A stretch of 62,000 nt of DNA from Mesostigma viride (taxonomy: Eukaryota > Streptophyta > Mesostigmatophyceae > Mesostigmatales > Mesostigmataceae). The translations under genes were made by a program, and so were the position numbers. The stretch's first letter is position 1. Every line of letters starts with the position of its first letter. The notes beneath the pieces are model-generated. The model had not been told where the DNA came from and made no database searches. It saw nothing but the letters and a program-made list of their open reading frames with translations. Positions 1 to 8,724 of the stretch are shown here, piece by piece. The stretch is taken from NCBI GenBank assembly GCA_009746045.1, contig RPFO01000891.1, positions 1,302,410 through 1,364,409 on the forward strand, given 5' to 3'.

Positions 1-650
1 TGGATGGGTGTCATGGGGTGCTGGCATGCATGGATGGGTGTCATGGGGTGCTGGCATGCATGGATGGGTGTCATGGGGTGCTGGCATGCGTGGATGGGTG
101 TCATGAGGTGCTGGCATGCATGGATGGGTGTCATGGGGTGCTGGCATGCATGGATGGGTGTCATGGGGTGCTGGTATGCGTGTATGGGTGTCATGGGGTG
201 CTGGCATGCATGGATGGGTGTCATGGGGTGCTGGCATGCATGGATGGGTGTCATGGGGTGCTGGCATGCATGGATGGGTGTAATGGGGTGCTGGCATGCA
301 TGGATGGGTGTAATGGGGCGCTGGCATGCGTGGATGGGTGTCATGGGGTGCTGGCATGCATGGATGGGTGTCATGGGGTGCTGGCATGCATGGATGGGTG
401 TCATGGGGCGCTGGCATGTATGGATGGGTGTCATGGGGTGCTGGCATGCATGGATGGGTGTAATGGGGTGCTGGCATGCATGGATGGGTGTCATGGGGTG
501 CTGGCATGCATGGATGGGTGTCATGGGGTGCTGGCATGCATGGATGGGTGTCATGGGGTGCTGGCATGCATGGATGGGTGTCATGGGGTGCTGGCATGCG
601 TGGATGGGTGTCATGGGGTGCTGGCATGCATGGATGGGTGTAGTGGGGTG
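1..650. repeat. 30-bp minisatellite, array 1 (about 21.7 copies)
   Basis: Tandem 30-bp unit beginning TGGATGGGTGTCATGGGG and ending CTGGCATGCA. Variation is limited to a few positions (TCATG/TAATG/TAGTG, GGTG/GGCG, GCA/GCG). The array is already running at base 1, so its left end lies outside the window. It stops two thirds of the way through a unit, directly before the spacer repeat at 651. Because 30 is divisible by 3 and the unit lacks stops in several frames, it produces apparent low-complexity proteins that I do not regard as genes. Confidence 0.97.
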
Positions 651-935
651 AACCATGAAAAAAAGCACGCAACACACCACGCGTCGTACCTTTTTATAGA
701 TGTTTCTTTTTTTTTATGGGGCCGGCCGGGGGCGGCGGTGGCGGCAAAACTGAAGCTAGTGACACCGCGCAGATGACGCCGTGAACATGTCGCGTTGTAC
801 CGTAGAAGATGCGAACAAAAAACAAAACACGAAAAAAGAGAGGCGGACCGCATATGACAGGGACGAAAAAAAGTCAGACACAAAGCCTGTGTTATCTGGC
901 ATGCATAAATACATGTGGTGTGGTGCTGGCATGCG

Positions 936-1135
936 TGGATGGGTGTCATGGGGTGCTGGCATGCATGGATGGGTGTCATGGGGTGCTGGCATGCATGGAT
1001 GGGTGTCATGGGGTGCTGGCATGCATGGATGGGTGTCATGGGGTGCTGGCATGCATGGATGGGTGTCATGGGGTGCTGGCATGCGTGGATGGGTGTCATG
1101 GGGTGCTGGCATGCATGGATGGATGTAGTGGGGTG
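936..1135. repeat. 30-bp minisatellite, array 2 (about 6.7 copies)
   Basis: Same unit as array 1. It begins immediately after the spacer end GTGGTGCTGGCATGCG and ends two thirds through a unit at GTAGTGGGGTG, before the next AACCATGAAAA. Start and end phases match array 3, and the end phase matches array 1. Confidence 0.95.
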
Positions 1136-1419
1136 AACCATGAAAAAAAGCACGCAACACACCACGCGTCGTACCTTTTTATAGATGTTTCTTTTTTTGT
1201 ATGGGGCCGGCCGGGGCGGCGGTGGCGGCAAAACTGAAGCTAGTGACACCGCGCAGATGACGCCGTGAACATGTCGCGTTGTACCGTAGAAGATGCGAAC
1301 AAAAAACAAAACACGAAAAAAGAGAGGCGGACCGCATATGACAGGGACGAAAAAAAGTCAGACACAAAGCCTGTGTTATCTGGCATGCATAAATACATGT
1401 GGTGTGGTGCTGGCATGCG

Positions 1420-1949
1420 TGGATGGGTGTCATGGGGTGCTGGCATGCATGGATGGGTGTCATGGGGTGCTGGCATGCATGGATGGGTGTAATGGGGTGC
1501 TGGCATGCATGGATGGGTGTAATGGGGCGCTGGCATGCGTGGATGGGTGTCATGGGGTGCTGGCATGCATGGATGGGTGTCATGAGGTGCTGGCATGCAT
1601 GGATGGGTGTCATGGGGTGCTGGCATGCATGGATGGGTGTCATGGGGTGCTGGCATGCATGGATGGGTGTCATGGGGTGCTGGCATGCGTGGATGGGTGT
1701 CATGGGGTGCTGGCATGCATGGATGGGTGTCATGGGGTGCTGGCATGCATGGATGGGTGTAGTGGGGTGCTGGCATGCATGGATGGGTGTCATGGGGTGC
1801 TGGCATGCATGGATGGGTGTCATGGGGTGCTGGCATGCATGGATGGGTGTAGTGGGGTGCTGGCATGCGTGTATGGGTGTCATGGGGTGCTGGCATGCAT
1901 GGATGGGTGTCATGGGGTGCTGGCATGCATGGATGGGTGTCATGGGGTG
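1420..1949. repeat. 30-bp minisatellite, array 3 (about 17.7 copies)
   Basis: Same 30-bp unit and same start and end phases as array 2. The length difference from array 2 is a whole number of units (11). This is what is expected if whole units were gained or lost by slippage or unequal exchange inside a fixed spacer frame. Confidence 0.95.
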
Positions 1950-3212
1950 AACCATGAAAAAAAGCACGCAACACACCACGCGTCGTACCTTTTTATAGAT
2001 GTTTCTTTTTTTTTTATGGGGCCGGCCGGGGGCGGCGGTGGCGGCAAAAATGAAGCTAGTGACACCGCGCAGATGACGCCGTGAACATGTCGCGTTGTAC
2101 CGTAGAAGATACGAACAAAAAACAAAACACGAAAAAAGAGAGGCGGACCGCATATGACAGGGAAGAAAAAAAGTCAGACACACAGCCTGTGTTATCTGGC
2201 ATGCATAAATACATGTGGTGTGGTGCTGGCATGCATAAATACATGTGCCAGCAAACCTGAGCTGCAAGGGAGCGAGAAAACCAAGAAAAAAAGCACGCAA
2301 CACACCACGCGTCGTACCTTTTACAGATAGATGTTTCTTTTTTTTAATGGGGCCGGCCGGGGGCGGCGGTGGCGGCAAAATGAAGCTAGTGACACCGCGC
2401 AGATGACGCCGTGAACATGTCGCGTTGTACCGTAGAAGATACGAACAAAAAACAAAACACGAAAAAAGAGAGGCGGACCGCATATGACAGGGAGAAAAAA
2501 AGTCAGACACACAGCCTGTGTTATCTGGCATGCATAAATACATGTGGTGTGGTGCCGGCATGCATAAATACATGTGCCAGCAAACCTGAGCTGCAAGGGA
2601 GCGAGAAAACCAAGAAAAAAAGCACGCAACACACCACGCGTCGTACCTTTTATAGATAGATGTTTCTTTTTTTTAATGGGGCCGGCCGGGTGCGGCGGTG
2701 GCGGCAAAACTGAAGCTAGTGACACCGCGCAGATGACGCCGTGAACATGTCGCGTTGTACCGTAGAAGATACGAACAAAAAACAAAACACGAAAAAAGAG
2801 AGGCGGACCACATATGACAGGGACGAAAAAAAGTCAGACACACAGCCTGTGTTATCTGGCATGCATAAATACATGTGGTGTGGTGCCGGCATGCATAAAT
2901 ATCAACGTTATTAACCAAGAATGGCAGCCGGGGGAAAGATGTCGACTACATTGCAGGCCGGAAAAAACGATCATACGGAACTGGCATGGCAAGAAAACCC
3001 AGCAACCCAGCAACGCAGCTATAAAGCCCAGAAAAGAAAACATGCACGACAGCCTGCTTCAATAATGCATTGATTCCAACAAATGAATAAGTGGGGCTGC
3101 CATTCGTACCTTTTTTTCTTTTTCCGGGGTTTACTCGATACAGGGCGCACGCAAGGATGCTGCACACAATTAAAGGCACAATTAAAGGCATACACCATAA
3201 GCAAGCGAATCA

Positions 3213-3292
3213 GTTGACGGGCTAAACACAATTAAAGCAAACGCGACGTTCAGAATCACAGCTACAATTTCTGATTCTTCTAGCCCGTCAAC
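3213..3292. repeat. Nested inverted repeat
   Basis: GTTGACGGGCTA (3213-3224) pairs perfectly with TAGCCCGTCAAC (3281-3292). Inside it, AGAATCA (3252-3258) pairs with TGATTCT (3272-3278). It can form a cruciform or hairpin. Its function is unknown. Confidence 0.8.
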
Positions 3293-3575
3293 GAGCTGCT
3301 TGTGGACAACTATCTGTCAAAAGCATCCATGTACATCCGCCATTGCTCACCTCTTTCTTCACTCCGAATAGCGACAATGGCTTTGCTCAGTTGAATATGG
3401 CTGTCGGGTTGCTAATATCGTTGTCACTTTCGGCCGATGTCGCGAATACCCGCCGTTGATGCTCGGGTGCAAGGTGCATCCACGGTGTCGGTCTTCCAGG
3501 AGGGCTGGAAAGCGCCAACGCAGCACCTGCAATTCAAATTCCCTGGTGCTGGTATGCCGACGCGCAAATGGAATG

Positions 3576-3600
3576 GCGCGGCGCCTAAAAGGCGCCGCGC
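3576..3600. repeat. Perfect GC hairpin, 10-bp stem, 5-nt loop
   Basis: GCGCGGCGCC (3576-3585), loop TAAAA, then GGCGCCGCGC (3591-3600). All ten pairs match. Confidence 0.9.
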
Positions 3601-3632
3601 GCGGGAAAAAAATTGACGCGCCAAACGATATG

Positions 3633-3657
3633 GCGCGGCGCCGTCCCGGCGCCGCGC
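3633..3657. repeat. Perfect GC hairpin, 11-bp stem, 3-nt loop
   Basis: GCGCGGCGCCG (3633-3643), loop TCC, then CGGCGCCGCGC (3647-3657). The stem sequence is nearly the same as that of the hairpin 57 bp upstream, so the two hairpins are related. Confidence 0.9.
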
Positions 3658-3720
3658 TGAAAAATACTTGCAGTCGCAACTGTGACGTGGCGCTGCAGAC
3701 CACACGGTAGGGAATTCGCA

Positions 3721-3768
3721 GCGCCATATATGGCGCCACGCCGACTCCTGACGCCGTGTGGCGCCACA
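3721..3768. repeat. Two further GGCGCC-centred palindromes
   Basis: GCGCCATATATGGCGC at 3721-3736 and TGTGGCGCCACA at 3757-3768 are perfect palindromes in the same 200-bp neighbourhood as the two GC hairpins. The shared GGCGCC core suggests one related set of structures. Confidence 0.85.
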
Positions 3769-3949
3769 TGGACGCGGCGCTGCACACAGCTCGAGCCCAT
3801 TTTTTCACATTCCTGCTACCTGATTGGACGCCTGGCGGAGGAAGCTTTTCACGGCGCGACGCCGAGGGGCTTCAAAAACGTATATAAGCAGGCAAAATTT
3901 CTCCGAAATTTAATGAACGAGCGCGACGCGGAGACCATGCTAGTGTGCG

Positions 3950-4058
3950 GAACTGGTGAACCACACCGGTACGGGACAGATTCTTGGCTGATCCTCGTAG
4001 TACCTCGTGAACACGTCTAGTAGGCCCGGGTTCAACTCCCGTCGTAACATTTTTTTTT
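3950..4058 (+). other. tRNA-like 3' segment with Pol III-type T run (SINE or tRNA remnant?)
   Basis: CCGGGTTCAACTCCCGT at 4026-4042 matches a tRNA T-arm/box B (GGTTCAANNCC) with four good stem pairs, and a run of nine T follows directly at 4050-4058. I could not find a matching 5' acceptor strand or a convincing anticodon arm upstream. It is therefore a tRNA-derived fragment or a chance match, not a working tRNA. Confidence 0.3.
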
Positions 4059-4489
4059 GGGTTGGTGTGGCAAGCCTATAAAGCAATCCGCAAACCACTA
4101 CACGGCTGGTAAGATTTAATATAATTAGCAACCTAATAGCTATATCAAAAATGTTTATGGGCATGGAAATTTTTAATATGTTGATATTAGACTGCAATGA
4201 AACGAATATGCAACCTGCCCCCCGATGTTTAATACAATAATTATTATTATTATTTGTGGCATGAATATAATAATTGTGTAAAATACAATGCTATGTGCAA
4301 TATATTGCTGGTATGCCATGCAATTGTAACCAACAGGTGCAAGACCAAAAGGCGTCTTCAGGGCCCACTGCTGCAAACAAGAGCTATGGCGGCGGGAGGT
4401 GCGTGCAGGGTTACGGATTTACGGGGTTGTTGACCACCAAATTTGTTGTTACGTGTGTTATGGAAACATTTCAGTCGAATTTCTGGATT

Positions 4490-5166
4490 CCAACGGTCGT
4501 TAAGGTTATAAAAAGTGCGTTGGGATTCGGAAATTCACTTTCTGGCGTGTAAAAAATGCAGGTGTTGGCGAGTTTTCGGCCCGCTTTCAGGGGTCCAACG
4601 GCCGTTGGGTGTCTAAAATGCATGTGTTAGCGTGTTTCCGGCCCACTTTCAGGGGCCCAACGGCCATTGGACGTCGAAAATGCATGTAAAGGGCGTGTTT
4701 CAGGCCCACTTTCAGGGGTCCAACGGCCGTTGGGTGTAAAAAATGCATGTGTTGGCGTGTTTTCGGCCCGCTTTCAGGGGTCCAACGGCCGTTGGGTGTC
4801 GAAAATGCATGTGTTGGCGTGTTTCAGGCCCACTTTCAGGGGTCCAACGGCCGTTGGGTGTCGAAAATGCATGTGTTGGCGTGTTTTCGGCCCGCTTTCA
4901 GGGGTCCAACGGCCGTTGGGTGTCGAAAATGCATGTGTTGCGTGTTTCAGGCCCACTTTCAGGGGTCCAACGGCCGTTGGGTGTCGAAAATGCATGTGTT
5001 GGCGTGTTTTCGGCCCGCTTTCTGGGGTCCAACGGCCGTTGGGTGTCGAAAATGCATGTGTTGGCGTGTTTCAGGCCCACTTTCGGGGGTCCAACGGCCG
5101 TTGGGTGTCGAAAATGCATGTGTTGGCGTGTTTCAGGCTTACTTTCAGGGGTCCAACGGCCGTTGG
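4490..5166. repeat. 62-bp satellite carrying the CCAACGGCCGTTGG palindrome (about 11 units)
   Basis: The palindrome recurs at 4595, 4657 (one mismatch), 4720, 4782, 4844, 4906, 4967, 5029, 5091 and 5153, so the period is 62 bp with one 63 and one 61. A degenerate first copy lies at 4490. Each unit also has AAAATGCATGTGTTGGCGTG. Two subtypes alternate: one with TTTTCGGCCCGCTTTC and one with TTTCAGGCCCACTTTC. Apparent proteins of 145-179 codons in three frames are repeat shadows. Confidence 0.95.
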
Positions 5167-5236
5167 GACGTACAAATTGGGTAATTGTTGGAAAGCAATA
5201 ATTTGATAAAATGTCAAAACTTCGTCTGGATTCTGT

Positions 5237-5880
5237 ATGCGCGCGGATGCAGGTGAAGCGCACAACAAAGACCAAAGTCTCAAGTACGTCGAGATCAAGG
5301 GCAACCAACTTGCCCTCGACATGGCCAGCGCAATGGAATACTTGCTGAAGGACAACAATCACAAGACTGAAAACACGAAAACTGCAGTAGGCTTGAGGGC
5401 GCTTGAGCGGCTGCCAGGTGCGGTTGTGAAGGTTATGGGGAAACAGTACCGCCCTGCGCTGAAAAGAAAGGCGTCGGAGTCCTTCGCTCAGGAGGTTGTC
5501 GCTAATATCGTGCAAGGTTTCCAGGAATTGGGCAAGTCGGATGAGCACAGGAACGCGAAGTGCGCTGTGCTGTCAATGTGCTTGGGAAAGGACGGCATGA
5601 ACAATCAAGGGCATTGCACTCTCGCGCGGCTGCTTCACGTCACGCCCAAGGATATCCAGACCGCAAGGGGAATGAGGATGGGGGGCGACCTTCCCGCCCT
5701 GAAGGCGCCCCCTCGTGCTTTACGGTCGGACAAGTTTCCGGAGGAGGTCAAAGAAATCGTCGGGAGTTACTGGTTGTCAGACCTAAACACGAGGGCGTCT
5801 CCCAACCATAAGGACGTGGTCAATGAGTTCGAAAGGAAGGGAAACGCCAGGATCTCATTTCCTCCCAGGGCGGAAGGTAC
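5237..5880 (+). CDS. Exon 1, upstream reading frame of the transposase-like gene
   Basis: An open frame of about 210 codons before the frame change. It is lysine- and glutamate-rich and holds a segment ending LHVTPKDIQTARGMR, then PNHKDVVNEFERKG, with no domain I can name. The ATG at 5237 is only the first one available. The sequence GATGCAG just after it could be a splice acceptor, so the true start may lie in an upstream exon. The 62-bp satellite ends only 70 bp upstream, leaving little room for a promoter. The frame continues to a stop at 5953, but similarity passes to another frame near 5880. Confidence 0.5.
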
Positions 5881-6402
5881 TATTTGGACTCGCTTGAAAC
5901 GATTTACAAGCGGTTCTGTTCTGACGCGTCGCCGTACAAGGGAGGTATCGTGACGACTGCGGACGGGACAAGGTACAAGGTGGGGTACACGAAGTTCGTG
6001 GAGTTCATGCCCAAGTGCGTAAAGGGCGTGTGGAAGGACCGGGACTTGTGCGCATGCGAAAAGCACGTCGTCTTCGAGTCTCTGCTCTCTGCCTTCACCA
6101 AAGGCGTCAAGGAGTTGAAGAGCACGCTGGAGATCGAGGAGAGGGAGGGTATCCCTTCCGTGCCTGACAATGCCCATGATTTCGTTCGACGTTTCACCTG
6201 CCACAGGGCTGAGAGGGGGGAGGGGGGGCAAGGAGGGGGGAGGACGGGCGGCCCGTTCGTTAACGTCCCAATGAACTGCTTGGAAGGGACGTGCAACGAG
6301 TGTGGGATTTCCGAGTTCATCGTGACGGACCAGATGAAGGGGTGGACAAAGAAGTACACGTGGTTCGACTTCATAAAGGAGGGCACAGCGCCCCGTGGGA
6401 CG
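5881..6402 (+). CDS. Exon 1, downstream reading frame (KFVEFMPK and Cys block)
   Basis: Continues the same protein one frame over, starting YLDSLETIYKRF. It contains GYTKFVEFMPKCVKG, then DLCACEKHVVFESLL, a low-complexity EGGQGGG stretch and the CLEGTCNECG motif, which suggests metal binding by paired cysteines. It ends on a complete codon (ACG) before GTAAGC at 6403, so the intron is phase 0. The family I recall has the equivalent blocks in this order, which supports the frame change being an indel rather than a gene boundary. Confidence 0.6.
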
Positions 6403-6657
6403 GTAAGCATGTATATTTGCATCGTTGAATATATATATGTAGACTTTCATACTTCCAACGGCCGTTGGCGTTGGGAAATTCCCAGCTGCTGACTTCCATT
6501 CTTCGGTCAATCCATGGTGCGCGGGCATGTATATTTGCATCGTTGAATATATATATGTAGACTTTCATACTTCCAACGGCCGTTGGCGTTGGGAAATTCC
6601 CAGCTGCTGACTTCCATTCTTCGGTCATCCATGGTGCGCGGGTGTGTTGTGTTGCAG
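6403..6657 (+). other. Intron 1 (255 bp) with an internal tandem duplication
   Basis: Donor GTAAGC at 6403 and acceptor TTGTGTTGCAG ending at 6657, phase 0. A segment of about 118 bp occurs twice in tandem: GCATGTATATTTGCATC starts near 6407 and again near 6525, and each copy carries the palindrome CCAACGGCCGTTGG (6455-6468 and 6573-6586), AAATTCCCAGCTGCTGAC and CCATGGTGCGCGGG. Confidence 0.75.
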
Positions 6658-7413
6658 GAGGAGGATGTGGCGCCGCAAATGAACCTGCAGCAAAAACTCA
6701 TCAAGTCAACCCTCTCGGAGCTCCATGAACTCATTACGGCGCGCTTCCCGGAATTCGCCATTCACGTCCATACATGGGCCTGGCAGCACCACGCTTACAA
6801 GGAGTGCATTGACGTGATGCCGCTGGGAACGGTGGTGGTCCTGATGGACTACTCGGAGAACTATTCGGACCACCTGCAGAAACAGTTGCAGGCGCAGTAC
6901 TGGTACCCAAGTAGTTACGTCCTGATGCCGGTGATCGTGATGTACCGTGATCCCGTATCGCTGGAAATCAAAAGGGTGAAGCACGATTACATGGGGAAGG
7001 ACGTACCGAGGAATGCCCAGACCCTGGAGTTCGTGATGAAGAATACCCTTAAGGTGCTGAGGGAGGAGGGGGTGGAGGTGAGGAACTGGATCAGTTGGTC
7101 CGACAACTGTAAGGAGCAGTTCCAATCCCGGTATGTGGTGGCGATGGCTGCGGACCTGCTCGAGGCCGACCCCGACTTGGACACATTGGAGTGGAACTAC
7201 TCATGTGCAGGACATGGGAAGGGGGAGTCGGACGGGGAGGGGGGGACGGTGAAAAGCATCCTCAAAAGAGCGCAGATGCAGGAGGACAATCGGAACCTGA
7301 ATACGGTGGAGGCACTGGTGGCCTACCTGAACCGGGATTGGAGAACCGGCAAAGACTCGAGTCGACCATCGGCACAATCGGACGTGGTTCGACGGGCATT
7401 TCTTCTCGATAAC
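6658..7413 (+). CDS. Exon 2, putative catalytic core of the transposase-like protein
   Basis: A 252-codon open exon between a TTGCAG acceptor and a perfect GTAAGT donor, both phase 0. It starts EEDVAPQMNLQQK. Key blocks are VVVLMDYSENYSDHLQ, WYPSSYVLMPVIVMYRD, WISWSDNCKEQFQSRYVV and YSCAGHGKGESDGEGGTVK. The aspartates in MDYSEN and WSDN, plus an acidic residue in the GHGKG..DGEGG block, have the order expected of an RNase H-fold DDE/DDD nuclease. That assignment is inference from motif layout, not an alignment. This is the best-preserved part of the gene, with no internal stop over 756 bp. Confidence 0.7.
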
Positions 7414-7713
7414 GTAAGTAAAGACAGTTGCTTTCTGGTGGTCAAGTGCAGTTCTATAATTTGTCTCTGGTTACACTTTACAGAGGACAGCTTCCTTGAT
7501 GCAGTTTGAAGTTTCATAAGGCCAACGGCCGTTGGAGCTGGAAAATCATATAATTGTTGAGTGCCAACGGCCGTTGGAGTTGAGAAATGTACTTATAAAG
7601 TTTCCAAGGGCCAACGGCCGTTGGAGTTTGGAAATCTTATAATTGTTGAGTGCCAACGGCCGTTGGAGTTGGGAAATGTGCTGTGATGTTGTTTCATGGA
7701 TTTACAATTGCAG
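7414..7713 (+). other. Intron 2 (300 bp) with four palindrome cassettes
   Basis: Donor GTAAGT at 7414 and acceptor TTTACAATTGCAG ending at 7713. The palindrome CCAACGGCCGTTGG occurs at 7522, 7564, 7611 and 7653, each followed by GAG plus an A-rich GGAAA/GAGAAA motif. The copies form two alternating types, one with ATCTTATAATTGTTGAGTG downstream and one without, so the four probably arose as a duplicated pair. Confidence 0.75.
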
Positions 7714-8379
7714 ATTCCACGTCCGGTAAGGAGCGAGGCCCGATCCGAGATATCTCCACGGCACACCAGTGGCGACTGGACAAAAAGGGCGAGCAGGTCG
7801 AGGTGGTTCAGCTCAGGCGTTTTTCATGCTTCAGTTGTGCGGAGTGCCGAGAGGGCAAGTGGAGGACATGCCCAAATGATTGGAGCAGCTCGTCGTGGAC
7901 TGTAAAACTCCAGGCGAGTAAGTCGCGGAACCCCACGCGATATCCGGGAACCCGCCTGAACCACCTTCAAACGGCAAGAAACGAGTTGGGGCGTGGTTTG
8001 CAGGAGGGGGAGGCCGTCGCAGTCGCATCTGAGAGGGGGCACAAGGACCATGTGCCCGACCACCCGTACTGGTTGGCGAAAGTTGTTCGAGTCGCCCACC
8101 AACTCGACAAGGATGAGTGTTTAAACAAACATACGGGGGGGGGGCGAGGTTTTTAAGAAAGGCAACTGGGTAATGTACGTAAAATACTTCGAGAGGTGCT
8201 CCTCCTCCGGATCGGACGCCCGACGCTTCTTCTGGAACCCAGACGACCGAGAACCCTTAACTGCAATCGTGTGCTACCTGAGCGTCGCAAAGGTCACGAA
8301 GGGCAAGTGGGAAGGACATCCGGACAACACGCGACAGGGCTGGTTCACAATTGCGAAGAAGGTGGACGCCGAAATTACG
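7714..8379 (+). CDS. Exon 3, C-terminal Cys-rich part (frames disrupted)
   Basis: After the acceptor, direct phase-0 reading gives IPRPVRSEAR, but the family-like sequence (ISTAHQWRL, then RRFSCFSCAECREGKW and CPNDW) lies in the next frame, so an indel sits near the exon start. That frame ends at a stop at 8154-8156 just after a run of nine G (about 8137-8145). One G fewer would continue it as VFKKGNWVMYVKYFERC through to TIAKKVDAEIT at 8379. A GTACGT donor follows at 8380, again phase 0. The cysteine cluster (C-x2-C-x2-C) suggests a second zinc-binding knot. Confidence 0.55.
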
Positions 8380-8691
8380 GTACGTCATTCCAAACATAAC
8401 TGTGTAAAATTGGTGTTTGTATGTCCATGTGTTTTTTTGTCGACGTTCGTTCACCTTACTACTACATTACATACGGGCAATGGCAGCCTATACTTTAGCT
8501 TGGCTGAATGGCGCAGTTCGCATATCTTAATTTCTCAAAGCCAACGGCCGTTGGACTTACGAAACTGGACAAGTGCCAAGTGCGGATTGGGTACTATTAT
8601 TGTTGAGGATGACCAGTTGTGTTTATATATTTTTGCATGGTGGCGGATGACTTGGCGTGTTGTTGCATTTTTACATACGGGTGTATGGTAG
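8380..8691 (+). other. Start of intron 3, truncated
   Basis: Begins GTACGT and carries one palindrome cassette (8541-8554, followed by GACTTACGAAAC). No acceptor or further exon is recognisable before the telomere-like motif at 8696, so the gene's 3' part was probably lost when the G/T repeat region was joined here. Confidence 0.5.
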
Positions 8692-8695
8692 GCCT

Positions 8696-8724
8696 TAAAC
8701 CCTAAACCCCTACACTCCTAAACC
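8696..8724 (-). repeat. Interstitial plant-type telomere-like motif (C-rich on + strand)
   Basis: Contains AAACCCTAAACCCC and a degenerate CTCCTAAACC. Plant and green-algal telomeres are TTTAGGG/CCCTAAA. Only one or two units match, so this is an interstitial or degenerate trace. It sits exactly at the change from gene sequence to the G/T-rich block. Confidence 0.55.

Larger units (their letters stand above)
651..2901. repeat. Spacer repeat, five copies, interleaved with the 30-bp minisatellite
   Basis: A unit of about 270-330 bp containing GCACGCAACACACCACGCG, a T-rich stretch, GGGGCCGGCCGGG, a GGCGGTGGCGGC run and GCATGCATAAATACATGTG. The motif GCACGCAACACAC starts at about 665, 1150, 1964, 2293 and 2622. 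Copies 1-3 are separated by minisatellite arrays. Copies 3-5 follow each other at a period of about 329 bp and carry an extra GCCAGCAAACCTGAGCTGC segment. Open frames of 60-460 codons cross it on both strands, but they differ in frame from copy to copy and mainly reflect repeat composition. No protein is supported. Confidence 0.93.
2902..4489. other. Non-coding stretch with hairpins and an AT-rich island
   Basis: No convincing gene. Open frames of 60-150 codons on both strands overlap each other and have no recognisable domains. Contents: a nested inverted repeat at 3213-3292, GC hairpins at 3576-3657, palindromes at 3721-3768, a TATA-like GTATATAAG near 3880, a tRNA-like 3' segment ending in a T run near 4050, and an AT-rich island at about 4100-4300 with a short ATT microsatellite near 4237-4254. 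Confidence 0.7.
5237..8379 (+). pseudogene. Spliced DDE-transposase-like gene, broken and truncated
   Basis: At least three exons with clear GT..AG introns encode one recognisable protein. Order of landmarks: an N-terminal part without known motifs; a KVGYTKFVEFMPK block followed by CACEKH; a CLEGTCNECG cysteine pair set; an acidic core with VVVLMDYSEN, WISWSDNCKEQF and SCAGHGKG; a second cysteine cluster FSCFSCAEC; and a C-terminal GNWVMYVKYF segment. From memory this matches a family annotated as uncharacterised in many invertebrate and protist genomes, with a layout like a DDE/DDD transposase. The catalytic assignment is inference. Reading through needs frame changes near 5862-5884, between 7714 and about 7750, and at a G run near 8136-8145. 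The gene runs into a telomere-like motif and G/T repeats after intron 3, so the 3' end is missing. It could instead be a live gene with sequence errors. Confidence 0.62.

Noticed and set aside
4-2573. Apparent repeat proteins of 115-464 codons in the minisatellite region
   Set aside because: The 30-bp unit is divisible by 3 and stop-poor, so open frames arise automatically. The frames on either side of the spacers do not agree.
3359-3808. Arg/Ala-rich 149-codon frame on the minus strand
   Set aside because: It covers the GC hairpin cluster and overlaps several other open frames; no domain and no splice or start context.
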